A stretch of 64,000 nt of DNA, taken from CAVYBY01 sp963766935 (GTDB lineage: Bacteria > Actinomycetota > UBA4738 > HRBIN12). Numbering within the stretch: the first letter of the stretch is position 1; every line of letters begins with the position of its first letter. This document shows, piece after piece, positions 1 to 8,381 of this stretch. Where the stretch lies: NCBI GenBank assembly GCA_963766935.1, contig CAVYBY010000008.1:124001-188000 (forward strand), in the 5' to 3' direction. The notes beneath the pieces are model-generated. The model did no database searches and was not told the DNA's origin. It saw only the letters and a list, made by a program, of their open reading frames with translations. A program made the position numbers and the translations under genes.

Positions 1-539
1 CGGAAGTCGAACCGCTGGCACCGCCCGACGATCGTCGCCGGCATCTTGTGCGGCTCCGTCGTCGCGAGCACGAACCGGACGCCGTCGGGCGGCTCCTCGA
101 ACACCTTCAACAACGCGTCGAACGCCTCGCGGGAAAGACGCTGCGCCTCGTCGATGATGTAGACCTTCTCGCGGCCGAGCAGCGGCGCGGTCGGCGCCTT
201 CTCGCGCAGATCTCGAGCGTCCTCCACCCCACCGTGGCTGGCCGCGTCGATCTCGACGACGTCGACGTGCGTTCCCTCGCGGATGGCGACGCACTGCGCG
301 CAGACGCCGCACGGCTCCGGCGTGGGCCCGGACTCGCAGTTGACCATCTTGGCGAGAATCCGTGCGGTGGAAGTCTTCCCGGTCCCTCGCGGCCCGCAGA
401 ACAGGAATGCGTGATGCAGCCGGCCCTCTCGGATCGCGCCGGTCAGGGCGCGGACGACGTGGTCCTGGCCGAGCACCTCCGACGGTGTCTGCGGCCGGTA
501 CCGGCGGTACAGGGCCTGATGCTGCTTCTCGTCGGCCAC
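1..539 (-). CDS. dnaX: DNA polymerase III subunit gamma/tau, N-terminal part (cut by window edge)
   Basis: The minus-strand frame from a GTG at 539 to the left edge gives about 179 residues of the clamp-loader ATPase that assembles the sliding clamp on DNA. The start VADEKQHQALYRRYRP matches the family N-terminus. A Walker A GPRGTGKT lies at residues 49-56, zinc cysteines follow (VNCES, PCGVCAQC), then the Walker B/DEAQ segment IIDEAQRLS and the LATTEPHKMPATI region. A purine-rich ribosome site (ggggaggggcaggg) precedes the GTG. The C-terminus is outside the window. The SRP RNA gene lies just upstream on the same strand, as in many Gram-positive genomes. Confidence 0.95.
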   Translation of the reverse strand, partial: MADEKQHQALYRRYRPQTPSEVLGQDHVVRALTGAIREGRLHHAFLFCGPRGTGKTSTARILAKMVNCESGPTPEPCGVCAQCVAIREGTHVDVVEIDAASHGGVEDARDLREKAPTAPLLGREKVYIIDEAQRLSREAFDALLKVFEEPPDGVRFVLATTEPHKMPATIVGRCQRFDF

Positions 540-583
540 CCGGCCACCCCTGCCCCTCCCCGCCTCACCAGGAGGCGAACAAT

Positions 584-856
584 GTGACCGTGCACCCGCC
601 GTCGACCGAGGAAAACTCGGCCGCTACCTCACACGGCAGCTCCGGCCAGGCACTCCTGCGGCACCCGCCAGGGCCCGCTAAGGGCTGCTTCCTTCCGGAC
701 CTGACCCGGTTCGCGAGTTGGCGTCGCGCAGGACCCGACCTTCAACACTCCGTGCACCGGGCGTTCCGGACCTTCCGGGCCTCGGGCGGGGATTCAGCCC
801 CGCTTGAGCGGATTGCGGGTACAGGGCACCGCTGGCTCCCCGCCTAGCACGGTCAC
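584..856 (-). ncRNA. ffs: Signal recognition particle RNA, long form with Alu domain
   Basis: The minus strand carries the universal SRP RNA apical motif (GGTCAGGTCCGGAAGGAAGC, near 690-710). It also carries the 5' Alu-domain blocks known from Bacillus scRNA: GTGCTAGGCGGGGAGCC, GCGGTGCCCTGTACC and GGGGCTGAATCCCC. The ends pair perfectly: GTGACCGTGC at 856-847 with GCACGGTCAC at 593-584, giving about 273 nt. It binds Ffh and targets nascent membrane proteins; the Alu domain is associated with elongation arrest. Many actinomycetes have only the short ~100-nt form, so the long form is notable. The ends are inferred from the closing stem. Confidence 0.93.
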
Positions 857-862
857 CGGGGG

Positions 863-868
863 AGTATA
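863..868 (-). promoter_or_regulatory. -10 box of the SRP RNA gene
   Basis: TATACT reads on the minus strand at 868-863, about 7 bases before the start of the closing stem at 856. This is the spacing expected for a transcription start at the RNA 5' end. No clear -35 consensus was seen. Confidence 0.6.
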
Positions 869-967
869 CGGCCGGTCCCGGACAGCCCCGGGGCCGGGAA
901 CCGCCCACGCCCCAGCGGCGTCCAAGGATCGACGGAACGCTCCACGGACGCTCAAGGAGGTAGCTCG

Positions 968-1549
968 ATGAAGTCGACGATGAAGGCTCGGGCGGCGCTG
1001 GTCCTGTCGATCGCGGTGCTCGTCACCGCCGGAATCGCCGGCTCCTCGGCCGCGAACGACTCGGCCGGGCCGCATCCGATCATCCCGACGGTCATCCCGA
1101 TCGGGCCCGCGCCGGACGACCCCGGCACGAGCGTCCCTGGGAACCCCGGCCTGCCCGGTGGGGGACTCTGCGTCAAGCCGGACCCCGGCGCCCCCGAGCC
1201 GGCCGACGGCGCCTGCAACCCCGGTCTGCCCGTGGGTAACAACCCGCAGGTGGTCGTGCCGACGCCCGGCATGGCCGGCGTGCACCCACGGCCGTACGAC
1301 TCCGCGACCGTCGGTGACGACGACCGCACCGTGCAGGTCGACTTCGTGAGCGGGATCGAGCCGTGCAGCGTCCTCGACCACGTCGACGTGCGCTACGGCG
1401 ACCACGCGGTGACGATCACCCTGTTCGAGGGTTACGACGCCTCGGCCGGCAACGTCGCGTGCATCGAGATCGGTGTCTTCAAGCGAGTGATCGTCACGCT
1501 GGACCAGCCGCTCGCCGGCCGGGACATCGTGGACGGCGCCGCGACCTGA
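968..1549 (+). CDS. Secreted Pro/Gly-rich protein of unknown function
   Basis: 193 residues. A strong ribosome site AAGGAGG (954-960) supports the ATG at 968. The N-terminus is a signal peptide (MKSTMKARAALVLSIAVLV, Ala-rich cleavage region near residue 28). A Pro/Gly-rich, low-complexity linker follows (about residues 30-110, with two isolated cysteines). The C-terminal domain (about 115-190) is compact and beta-rich, with two cysteines (EPCSVLDHV and GNVACIEIG) that could form a disulfide. I do not recognise a named family. It is monocistronic, facing an acetyltransferase gene tail to tail. Confidence 0.75.
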   Translation: MKSTMKARAALVLSIAVLVTAGIAGSSAANDSAGPHPIIPTVIPIGPAPDDPGTSVPGNPGLPGGGLCVKPDPGAPEPADGACNPGLPVGNNPQVVVPTPGMAGVHPRPYDSATVGDDDRTVQVDFVSGIEPCSVLDHVDVRYGDHAVTITLFEGYDASAGNVACIEIGVFKRVIVTLDQPLAGRDIVDGAAT

Positions 1550-1555
1550 CCCGCA

Positions 1556-2325
1556 TCACGCCGGGGGCCGGATCCAGACCTCCGACGTGGCGACCGGCCT
1601 GAACCCCAGCCCCTCGTACATCGCACGGCCCGAGGCGCTGGGGTTCAGCCACGCCAGATCTGCATCGCCGCCGAAGGCCGCTGCTGCCCGCACGGTCAGC
1701 GCGGCCCCGATCCCACGGCGCCGTGCTTGCGCCATCACGCACACGCCGAACACGCCGACGGTCCCCGCGAGGAGCCACGCAGTCGAACCGCCGAGCGCTT
1801 CGTCGCCGTCACGGGCAGAGAACTGCCGGCACGCATCCAACGCGAGCCAGCGCTCGTCGAGAAGCGCGGCCGATACGGCGGGTGGCGTTCCGAACGCCTC
1901 GGCGTCGATCCGGCGGAGGTCCTCCAGCGCGGCGCGTTCCCGGATCCTGGCGATCGTCACGCGGGGCGGTTCGGGCAGATCCGGCAAGGAGGCGATCTCC
2001 ACCGCCATCGCCGGGCGCGAGACCACGCGGACGAGCCCGGCAACCTCCGCACGGCCGAGTCGACGCCGGGGAACCGGCCGGGCTCCAGCTCGATCCCGAA
2101 GAACGAATGGCCCCGCGAACGAAACACCTCTTCGGAGGCGGCGAGCGCGGCGACGGGATCGGCCGGCTCGCGGACGACACCGACGGTATTCAGCTCCGGG
2201 GTTGGGATGTTCGTCAGCCCCACGACGAGCCCGTCGATCTCGACCGCCTCGCCTCCCTGCACACCGAGCGCGCGCCGGCGAAGACCTTCGGGCAAGGCGG
2301 CGGCGATCCGGTCGGCGGCGAGCAT
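1556..2325 (-). CDS. GNAT acetyltransferase, disrupted by one frameshift
   Basis: Two overlapping frames together give a GNAT protein of about 256 residues. The first reads MLAADRIAAALPEG to about GRFPGVDSAV. The second continues AGLVRVVSRPAMAVEIA to WIRPPA. One missing base near 2050 joins them. The C-terminal part has the acetyl-CoA binding signature QARRRGIGAALT and the NPSASGRAMYEGLGF helix typical of the fold. The acceptor is unknown. The ATG at 2325 lies 5 bases behind a TAGGGT box, suggesting a leaderless transcript. The indel may be a sequencing error. Confidence 0.7.
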
Positions 2326-2330
2326 GCCAA

Positions 2331-2360
2331 ACCCTATCCATGCGATCTCGTCGGTACGCT
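2331..2360. promoter_or_regulatory. Back-to-back -10 boxes of two divergent GNAT genes
   Basis: TAGGGT on the minus strand (2336-2331) lies 5 bases before the ATG at 2325. TACGCT on the plus strand (2355-2360) lies 7 bases before the ATG at 2368. Neither start has a Shine-Dalgarno, so both transcripts look leaderless and share an 18-bp centre. Confidence 0.45.
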
Positions 2361-2367
2361 CTCGGAC

Positions 2368-3327
2368 ATGTCGACGAACGGCGCGGCCGTCTTCCGCCGC
2401 CCGAGCGGGCTGCCGGATCCATTCGTCGCCCGTCCCGCGACGATGGCGGATCAGCACGCGGCCTATGAGCTCGTCGCCGCCGCCGAGCAGCACGACGACG
2501 GGCTCGTGGAGATCGACGAGAGCGACATCGAGGCCTCGTGGTCGGCACCCGGAGCGAACCTGGCGACGATGACCGTGCTCGTGTTGGACGCCGACTCGCT
2601 GGTCGGGATGGCGGAGCTCTCCGACGGCGGACGCGCCGAGGTGGTGGTCGCCTCCGGTGCGCGCGGGAGAGGGATCGGCACCGCGCTGCTTCGGTGGACC
2701 GAGGAGCAGGCTCCCGAGCTGGGCATCACCCGCGTTCGGCAGATCGTCTCGGACAACCGATCGGACGCCGCGACCATGCTCCGGGCCAACGGCTACGAGC
2801 CGACGTCTGCGGATTGGATCCTCGAAGTGGTGTTCGATACCCCGCTGCCCGCCCCTGAGGTTCCGGCCGGAATCCGGATCCGCTCGTATGAGCCGGGCCG
2901 CGACGACCGGAACGTCTACCGCCTCATCGAGGACGCCTTCGCCGAATGGGGTTGGCCGGAACGCCGGCCGATGACCTTCGAGGACTGGCACCGGACACAC
3001 CCCGGCCACGCTTCGTTCTCGGCCGAGCTGTCTCCGCTGGCGTTCGACGGCGACGAGATCGTCGGAGCGTCCATCGCGATGCACTACGCCGGCCTGGACG
3101 AAGGCTGGATCGAGCAACTCGCCACCAAGTCATCGCACCGCCACCGAGGGATCGCGCGGGCACTGCTGCAGACCTCGTTCCTCGGCTTCTACGAGCGCGA
3201 CCGGTTCCGCGTCGGACTCGCGACCAGCTCGTTCACTGGGGCGCGGTCGCTCTACGAACGCCTGGGCATGACGGTGCGGCGGTCGTTCACGTCGTTCACC
3301 AAGGCGCTCGACGACGCGACCGGCTGA
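2368..3327 (+). CDS. Tandem-domain GNAT acetyltransferase
   Basis: 319 residues holding two GNAT folds. Domain 1 (about 20-155) contains the acetyl-CoA loop ASGARGRGIGTALLRW. Domain 2 (about 165-315) contains SSHRHRGIARALLQTSF and the SLYERLGM helix. The two-domain layout resembles mycothiol synthase and aminoglycoside-type acetyltransferases, but no substrate can be assigned. The ATG at 2368 is chosen because it follows a -10 box by 7 bases and begins the conserved region. It is followed by a tRNA-Ser gene on the other strand. Confidence 0.85.
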   Translation: MSTNGAAVFRRPSGLPDPFVARPATMADQHAAYELVAAAEQHDDGLVEIDESDIEASWSAPGANLATMTVLVLDADSLVGMAELSDGGRAEVVVASGARGRGIGTALLRWTEEQAPELGITRVRQIVSDNRSDAATMLRANGYEPTSADWILEVVFDTPLPAPEVPAGIRIRSYEPGRDDRNVYRLIEDAFAEWGWPERRPMTFEDWHRTHPGHASFSAELSPLAFDGDEIVGASIAMHYAGLDEGWIEQLATKSSHRHRGIARALLQTSFLGFYERDRFRVGLATSSFTGARSLYERLGMTVRRSFTSFTKALDDATG

Positions 3328-3332
3328 GTCGG

Positions 3333-3419
3333 CGGTGGCCGCGGGATTCGAACCCGCGAGGCAGTTGCCCACCTACACGCTCTCCAGGCGTGCCCCTTCG
3401 TCCGCTCGGGCAGGCCACC
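3333..3419 (-). tRNA. tRNA-Ser (anticodon GGA)
   Basis: A class II tRNA of 87 nt. The acceptor stem pairs GGTGGCC (3419-3413) with GGCCACC (3340-3334). The T arm is GCGGGTTCGAATCCCGC, the anticodon loop reads CTGGAGA (GGA), and there is a long variable arm. The discriminator is G and CCA is not encoded. Confidence 0.95.
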
Positions 3420-3429
3420 GCCGGGGAGT

Positions 3430-3975
3430 CTAGTGCGGCGCCCGGCCGGCCTTGTCGAGGAACGCGGCGTAGGCGTTCTGCCCCCGCTGCGTGAGGTGAT
3501 AGCCATCCGGAGCGAACCAGGCCGGGTGGGTCCGCGAGCGCGTGAACCAGTCGATGATCGACGCGTTCGAGTGGCGCCGAGCGCACGTTCGCAACCGGCG
3601 GTTGTCCGGGGCGCGATGGGGCCGGGGAACCTTGATCGTGACCAGATACACGTGCCGGTGCGGGCCGGCGGCGGTCACGGCAGCGTCGCAATCCGAAACC
3701 TGGAACAAGCCGTTGGTGCCGAGGTGGATCACGACCTTGGTCGGGAGCTTGCCGGCTCGCTTGAGACCTCGCACGAGGGCCGCCGCGTCTCGCATCTGAC
3801 GGGAGACGCGAGCGTTGACGCGGAAGCCGTCGGCCCGGAGCTCGTCGGCGGCGCCGAGCATCACCGAGTCACCGATGGCGACCCGCCCGGCGGTGACGGC
3901 CGCCACGGGCGCAGCGGGCAGGACCGTCAGCAGCGCGAGGAAGGAGACGAGCGCGAGGAAGCGACCACGGGCCAT
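3430..3975 (-). CDS. Secreted SGNH/GDSL-type hydrolase (paralog 1)
   Basis: 181 residues. The signal peptide is MARGRFLALVSFLALLTVL with an Ala/Pro-rich cleavage zone. SGNH blocks follow: GDSVML (catalytic Ser), HLGTNG (Asn block) and DGYHLT (Asp-x-x-His). The small size and DGYHLT ending resemble the SGNH domain fused to membrane O-acyltransferases of the OafB type, here free-standing. It probably acts as an esterase or acyltransferase partner on cell-surface polymers. It lies 38 bases downstream of a paralog on the same strand. A TACCAT box (3992-3987) stands 11 bases before the ATG. Confidence 0.8.
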   Translation of the reverse strand: MARGRFLALVSFLALLTVLPAAPVAAVTAGRVAIGDSVMLGAADELRADGFRVNARVSRQMRDAAALVRGLKRAGKLPTKVVIHLGTNGLFQVSDCDAAVTAAGPHRHVYLVTIKVPRPHRAPDNRRLRTCARRHSNASIIDWFTRSRTHPAWFAPDGYHLTQRGQNAYAAFLDKAGRAPH

Positions 3976-4013
3976 GGGTGACCGGCATGGTAGCGCCGGA
4001 TCGGGAGGCGAGC

Positions 4014-4592
4014 TCAGGCGTCGGAGCGGCGAGCGTTGATCACGCGGAGCACGCCGCGAACCGCGCCGATGACGACGGCCGCGTACGAGCGCCGGCCGAG
4101 CGGTGTCAGGTGATACCCGTCGCCGGCGAGCCAGCGGGGGTGCCCGGCCACCCGGTCGAACCATCGGATCACGTTGACCCTCGGCTCAGCCGCCGCGCAG
4201 GCGTCGATGATCGCGTTGTTGGAGGCTTCCCACGGCCGTGGCACCCAGATCGTGACGAGGAAGACGCGTCGCGACGTGCCGGCGAGCCGAGTCACCGCGT
4301 CGCACGCGGACGAGTCGATCGGCCCGTTGGTGCCGAGGTGAACGATGATCACGCTGGGAAGCGAGCCGCGAGCCGCCAGACGCCTGAGGAGCAGCAGACC
4401 CTGGTGAAACTGCCGGCCGACGACGGCGTTCACGTGGACGTGATGGGCCGCAAGGCCCGGCTCCGCGGACAACATGATCGAGTCGCCGACGCCGAGCCGC
4501 CCATGGGCCGCCGCCGGAACGGCCGAGACGCAGCCCAAAGAGACAACGACCAGCAGGACAAGACCTCCCCACCGGAGGCCACGACGACCCAT
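4014..4592 (-). CDS. Secreted SGNH/GDSL-type hydrolase (paralog 2)
   Basis: 192 residues with the same plan as its neighbour. The N-terminus MGRRGLRWGGLVLLVVVSLG ends in a Cys/Ala region that could be a signal peptide. Then come GDSIML, HLGTNG and GDGYHLT as Ser, Asn and Asp-His blocks. The two proteins align along their full length and are clearly tandem duplicates. It is divergent from the NAD(P)-binding protein gene, with 53 bases between starts. The substrate is unknown. Confidence 0.8.
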   Translation of the reverse strand: MGRRGLRWGGLVLLVVVSLGCVSAVPAAAHGRLGVGDSIMLSAEPGLAAHHVHVNAVVGRQFHQGLLLLRRLAARGSLPSVIIVHLGTNGPIDSSACDAVTRLAGTSRRVFLVTIWVPRPWEASNNAIIDACAAAEPRVNVIRWFDRVAGHPRWLAGDGYHLTPLGRRSYAAVVIGAVRGVLRVINARRSDA

Positions 4593-4633
4593 GGAGAAGG
4601 AAACGGCTCCAGAGGCCGGGAACTTGAGGGCTG

Positions 4634-4639
4634 TAGGGT
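4634..4639 (+). promoter_or_regulatory. -10 box of the NAD(P)-binding protein gene
   Basis: TAGGGT ends 6 bases before the ATG at 4646. No ribosome site is present, so the message is probably leaderless. Confidence 0.4.
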
Positions 4640-4645
4640 CCGAGC

Positions 4646-5548
4646 ATGATCCTGGTCACCGGGGCGTCCGGATCGATCGGGTCACGGCTGGTTGATCGAC
4701 TCCTCGCAACGGGTCGGTCGCCCCGCGTCGCCGGCCGTCATCCCGACCTCCTGACTGCGAGGTGGCCCCAGCTCGCGGCCGCCCATGTCGACGTCGTTCG
4801 TTCGGAAACGCTTCCGGCGGCGTTCGAGGACGTCACTGCCGCCTACTACCTCATTCATTCGATGGAGCCCGGATCGCGAGGCAGCTTCCGCGAGCGAGAC
4901 GCCCAGGGCGCCCGAAACTTCGCGCAGGCGGCGTTGGCGGCGGGGGTCGAACGGGTGATCTACCTCGGCGGGCTGGGCCGCGAGGACCAAGACCTGTCCG
5001 AACATCTGGCGAGCCGTCAGGAAACCGGTCGCATCCTTGCGGAAGAGGGCCCCAGTGTCATCGAGCTCCGCGCGGCGATGGTGATCGGCTCCGACAGCGC
5101 CTCCTACCGGATGCTGATCGATCTCGTGAACCGTCTTCCGATCATGATCCTGCCTCGATGGGTTTCCACCCCGTCGCAACCGATTGCGATAGCCGACGTG
5201 GTCACGTACCTGGAGCGAGCGCTCGACATCGCACTGACACCGGGCCGCACGATCGTCGAGATCGGGGGGCCCGAGATCCTCACCTACCGGCGCATGATCG
5301 AGCTGGTCGCTGAGGCCCGTGGCAAACATCCGGCCCTCATGACCGTTCCATTCCTCACGCCGCGCCTCTCCTCATACTGGTGCGCGATCACCACGTCGGT
5401 GCCGATGGCGACGGCGCAGCCGCTGATCGACGGCATGACGGTGCCCATGGTCGTGCGCCCCGAGGTCGCAGACGCGCTGTTCCCCGACATCGTGCCGATG
5501 TCGTTCCGAGATGCTCTTCGCGATGCGATCGCCGACGGAGAAACATGA
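4646..5548 (+). CDS. NAD(P)-binding Rossmann protein (NmrA/atypical SDR type)
   Basis: 300 residues. The N-terminal dinucleotide loop VTGASGSIGSRLV is the atypical SDR fingerprint. Further family blocks are AYYLIHSME, GVERVIYLGGLG and ELRAAMVIGS. There is no canonical YxxxK dyad, so it is more likely an NmrA-like redox sensor or a reductase of the atypical SDR group than a classic dehydrogenase. The C-terminal half (about 190-300) matches the extension seen in DUF2867-associated proteins, but that domain is absent. It stands alone on its strand. Confidence 0.8.
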   Translation: MILVTGASGSIGSRLVDRLLATGRSPRVAGRHPDLLTARWPQLAAAHVDVVRSETLPAAFEDVTAAYYLIHSMEPGSRGSFRERDAQGARNFAQAALAAGVERVIYLGGLGREDQDLSEHLASRQETGRILAEEGPSVIELRAAMVIGSDSASYRMLIDLVNRLPIMILPRWVSTPSQPIAIADVVTYLERALDIALTPGRTIVEIGGPEILTYRRMIELVAEARGKHPALMTVPFLTPRLSSYWCAITTSVPMATAQPLIDGMTVPMVVRPEVADALFPDIVPMSFRDALRDAIADGET

Positions 5549-5591
5549 CGCTTCGTGCGGTGCTTGCGTCAGGTGCGACCGCTGGAGCTCG

Positions 5592-6086
5592 CTAACCGCT
5601 GAGGACCTCGAGGTACTCGTCGAGGCGGTCCATCGTCTCGGCGGCGCCGGATTCCATCCCCGACTCGAGCATCCCGTCGCGATCCTCGACGGAGTCGAAG
5701 ACCGACCTCGCCGTCATCGTGGTCTTGCCGTCGTGCTCCTCCAGCGTGAGCGTCTGGACGGAGATGTGGCCGGGCACGCCTTCGTACTCGAACGTCCAGA
5801 CGATCCGCTCCGGCCGGACGATCTCGCGGAACTCGCCGCGAAATCCGTGCTCCGGACCCGAACCGTCCGGAGCCCTCATCACGATCCGCCAGGCCCCGCC
5901 CGGACGGAAGTCCATCTCGCAGCTCGCGAACCCGTACCTTTTGGGACCCCACCACCTCGACATGTGTTCGCACGAGGTGTGCGCTTCGAAGACGAGGTCG
6001 CGCGGCGCGTCGAAGACGCGAGTCTCGAGAATCTCCAGGTCCGACGGAGTCGTTACGACGAGCTTGTTCCTGCCGTTTGCGGCCAT
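5592..6086 (-). CDS. SRPBCC (AHSA1-like) domain protein
   Basis: 164 residues, typical START/AHSA1 fold length. Recognisable blocks are RVFDAPRDLVFEAHT, MSRWWGPKRYG, FRPGGAWRIVM and the C-terminal helix ESGAAETMDRLDEYLE. Such proteins bind a hydrophobic ligand; the ligand is unknown here. An AAAGGGGGA ribosome site supports the start. It lies 16 bases downstream of an ArsR-type regulator, a pairing common in actinobacteria, so both are likely one operon controlled by the palindrome at 6446. Confidence 0.88.
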   Translation of the reverse strand: MAANGRNKLVVTTPSDLEILETRVFDAPRDLVFEAHTSCEHMSRWWGPKRYGFASCEMDFRPGGAWRIVMRAPDGSGPEHGFRGEFREIVRPERIVWTFEYEGVPGHISVQTLTLEEHDGKTTMTARSVFDSVEDRDGMLESGMESGAAETMDRLDEYLEVLSG

Positions 6087-6102
6087 CGCGCTTCCCCCTT
6101 TC

Positions 6103-6426
6103 TCATGTCTGCATCTCGTCCAGGTGCTCGTCGAGCCGGTCGTAGCTCTCTTCCCAGAAGCGCCGGTACCGTTGGGTCCACTCGGCGACCTCCTTCAGCG
6201 GCCCCGCTTCGAGCCGGGCCGGCCGCCACTGGCGCTCCCGGCCACGGGCGACGAGCCCCGCCCGCTCGAGCACCTTGAGGTGCTTCGAGACCGCCGGCTG
6301 GGACATGTGGAACGGCTTCGCGAGCTCGGTGACCGTGGCCTCGCCCGAGGCCAGCCGCGCGAGGATCGCCCGCCGCGTGGGATCCGCAAGCGCCGAGAAC
6401 GTGCGGTCCAGCTGATCGGTCACCAT
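6103..6426 (-). CDS. ArsR-family winged-helix transcriptional regulator
   Basis: 107 residues. The helix-turn-helix runs through ALADPTRRAILARLA, VTELAKPFHMSQPAVSKHL and KVLERAGLVARG. No metal-binding CVC motif is present, so it belongs to the non-metal ArsR group that pairs with SRPBCC proteins. It probably represses its own operon through the perfect palindrome upstream. Confidence 0.92.
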   Translation of the reverse strand: MVTDQLDRTFSALADPTRRAILARLASGEATVTELAKPFHMSQPAVSKHLKVLERAGLVARGRERQWRPARLEAGPLKEVAEWTQRYRRFWEESYDRLDEHLDEMQT

Positions 6427-6445
6427 GAGGCCACCCCAACCTTTC

Positions 6446-6457
6446 GGTTATATAACC
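6446..6457. promoter_or_regulatory. Perfect palindrome, candidate ArsR operator
   Basis: GGTTATATAACC is a perfect 12-bp palindrome in an otherwise very GC-rich region. Its centre is 25 bases upstream of the ArsR start codon and contains TATAAC on the minus strand, so it probably overlaps the -10 box. The position and symmetry fit an autorepressor site. Confidence 0.6.
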
Positions 6458-6556
6458 TCTTGGTAAGATACGCCTCCTGAGAATGCCCGTCAACTCCAGC
6501 TGCGACCCGGCGACGCCGATAGCTGAGACGAGGGTCAGTCAGGAGGGACCCGCGAG

Positions 6557-8005
6557 ATGGAAACCATCTCTCAGCGCGCCATCGGCCGGATGGGCAGCAT
6601 GCTCTTCGTCGCCGCGGGCTTGGTCACCATCACCCAATCGCTGCTGCCGGACGCGCTGCATTTCAACACCGAGGCCCAGGCCGCGATCGGCGCCGCCTCC
6701 GTCCTGATCGGGGTCGCATGCTGGCTCTTGCCGTGGCAGCGGTGGCCAAGATCGCGCACTCTCTGGCTCGCGCCAATCGGTCTGTTGCTGTTGGGCTCGG
6801 CAGCCCAGTTCGGCGGCTTCAACACGTTTACGTTTGGCGCCTACTTCATCGTGGTCTTCGTGTGGATCGGCATGACACAACCACGACACACCTCTTTGTG
6901 GTTCATCCCGCCTGCGGCTGTTGCGTACCTCGTTCCGATGTGGTTCCACCATCGGACTCCCCAGGCGCTGACCTCGGTGATCGAGATCCTCGTGATGGCG
7001 GCCGTCGTGGGCGAATCGCTCGGATGGTTGTCCCAGCACCTCCGCCGAGCCGAGCTGCTCGAGGCCAGACGCCTGTGGGACATGCAGGAGTTGCTCCAGG
7101 CGGGCGACAGTCTCGCGCGACAAACCGACGCGGGGCAGGCCGCCGCGGTGGCATCGACCCTCGCCACGAAGTTGCTGCGTGCCGCAGGGGCAGTGGTTCT
7201 GCTACCCGAGGACGGAGGCGCCCTCGTCGTCGCAGGTTCGGCACAGTGGCCGGCTGTCGAGCTCGGCACGCGTGTGGCACAACCGGATGCGAACGCCCCG
7301 TTTGCGGCGATGACCGGCACGACACCGATCGTCATCTCCTCCGACGAGCTCCCCTCGGCACTCGCCGCCCGGCCCTCGGACGGATCGGCGCTCGTGCTTG
7401 TTCCTCTGCGTGGCGTCTCCACCGTGCAAGGGGTTCTCGTCGTGGATCTCACGCGAGAGGGAGCGGCCCTCGATCGGTTCGATGAGGACATGGCGATGAG
7501 CTTTGGGACTCAGGCCGGGTTGATGTTGGAGCGTCTCCATTCGGTCGAGGCGCTCATGAGCGACGCACTTGTCGACGAGCTGACGGGCTTGGGAAACCGC
7601 CGCTCCGCCAACCTCGTTCTGTCCGATCTCCAGCCGGGCGACGCGGTCGCCATGCTCGATCTCGACCGATTCAAGGAGTTGAACGACACGCAGGGTCACG
7701 CGGCCGGCGACGAGGTGCTGCGCAAGTTCGGCGCGCACCTGAGCGCCTCGCTCCGCGACGGCGATTCGGGGATCAGGTACGGAGGTGACGAGTTCCTTCT
7801 GCTGTTCCACGGCGCAGGATCGAGGGCGGCGGACATCGTCGAGCGGATCCACCATCAGTGGCTCGATGGCGCACCCTTGGTCGGCTTCAGCTCCGGGGTC
7901 ACGGCGTACGAGAACGGCGAGTCGCCCGAGGAGACGGTGGCCCGTGCGGACGAGGCCCTCTACCGCGACAAACGGGACGTCCCGGAGGACGCGGCACTTC
8001 GCTGA
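6557..8005 (+). CDS. Membrane GAF-GGDEF diguanylate cyclase
   Basis: 482 residues. An AGGAGGGA ribosome site precedes the ATG. About six hydrophobic segments occupy residues 10-170, followed by a short coiled linker (SQHLRRAELLEARRL). A GAF-like sensor domain spans about 180-330. The GGDEF domain (about 345-475) has DELTGLGNRRS, the metal-binding MLDLDRFKELND and the active loop YGGDEFLLLF, all intact. It should make c-di-GMP at the inner face of the membrane. The upstream RxxD inhibitory site is not evident. No EAL domain gene is nearby. Confidence 0.9.
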   Translation: METISQRAIGRMGSMLFVAAGLVTITQSLLPDALHFNTEAQAAIGAASVLIGVACWLLPWQRWPRSRTLWLAPIGLLLLGSAAQFGGFNTFTFGAYFIVVFVWIGMTQPRHTSLWFIPPAAVAYLVPMWFHHRTPQALTSVIEILVMAAVVGESLGWLSQHLRRAELLEARRLWDMQELLQAGDSLARQTDAGQAAAVASTLATKLLRAAGAVVLLPEDGGALVVAGSAQWPAVELGTRVAQPDANAPFAAMTGTTPIVISSDELPSALAARPSDGSALVLVPLRGVSTVQGVLVVDLTREGAALDRFDEDMAMSFGTQAGLMLERLHSVEALMSDALVDELTGLGNRRSANLVLSDLQPGDAVAMLDLDRFKELNDTQGHAAGDEVLRKFGAHLSASLRDGDSGIRYGGDEFLLLFHGAGSRAADIVERIHHQWLDGAPLVGFSSGVTAYENGESPEETVARADEALYRDKRDVPEDAALR

Positions 8006-8095
8006 ACGGCGGCCGCGGCCGTCACGCCCTCGACGGATCCTCAGGACACTCACGACTCGAGGGAGCGGTCCAACGGCCCCCCCAAATAGGGCCGA

Positions 8096-8380
8096 ATGCT
8101 TTTGACGCGCTCGGCCCGAAAGATCAAAGTCCCGTCCATGGATGCGAATCCGTCCGCCAGCGACCGGGAGGGCTGGGGGACGGCGATCGCCAAGGGCGTC
8201 GGGATGTTCCTCGCCTGCGTCGTGCTGCTGGTGATCCTGCCGGATCGGTTGGTGACCTACCTGGCGATTCGCACGTCGCCGACCCGCCGGGACCTCGCCG
8301 TCGTCGCGGTCTGGATGGTGTCGTTCGTCATCTGTTGCTGGTTGTTCGTCAAGATCCAGCCCCGGGCGGGGCGGCGTTAG
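8096..8380 (+). CDS. Small two-helix membrane protein
   Basis: 94 residues from the ATG at 8096, or 80 from the ATG at 8138; neither has a good ribosome site. Two hydrophobic helices are predicted, around GVGMFLACVVLLVILP and LAVVAVWMVSFVICCWLF, joined by a basic loop. The stop is one base from the GTG of the following flavoprotein gene, so it may be the first gene of the respiratory operon. No family recognised. Confidence 0.55.
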   Translation: MLLTRSARKIKVPSMDANPSASDREGWGTAIAKGVGMFLACVVLLVILPDRLVTYLAIRTSPTRRDLAVVAVWMVSFVICCWLFVKIQPRAGRR

Positions 8381-8381
8381 C

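Noticed and set aside
8010..8040. GC-rich inverted repeat after the GGDEF gene as terminator
   Set aside because: The repeat is short, low-complexity GGCCGC text with no T run; chance pairing is likely at this GC content.
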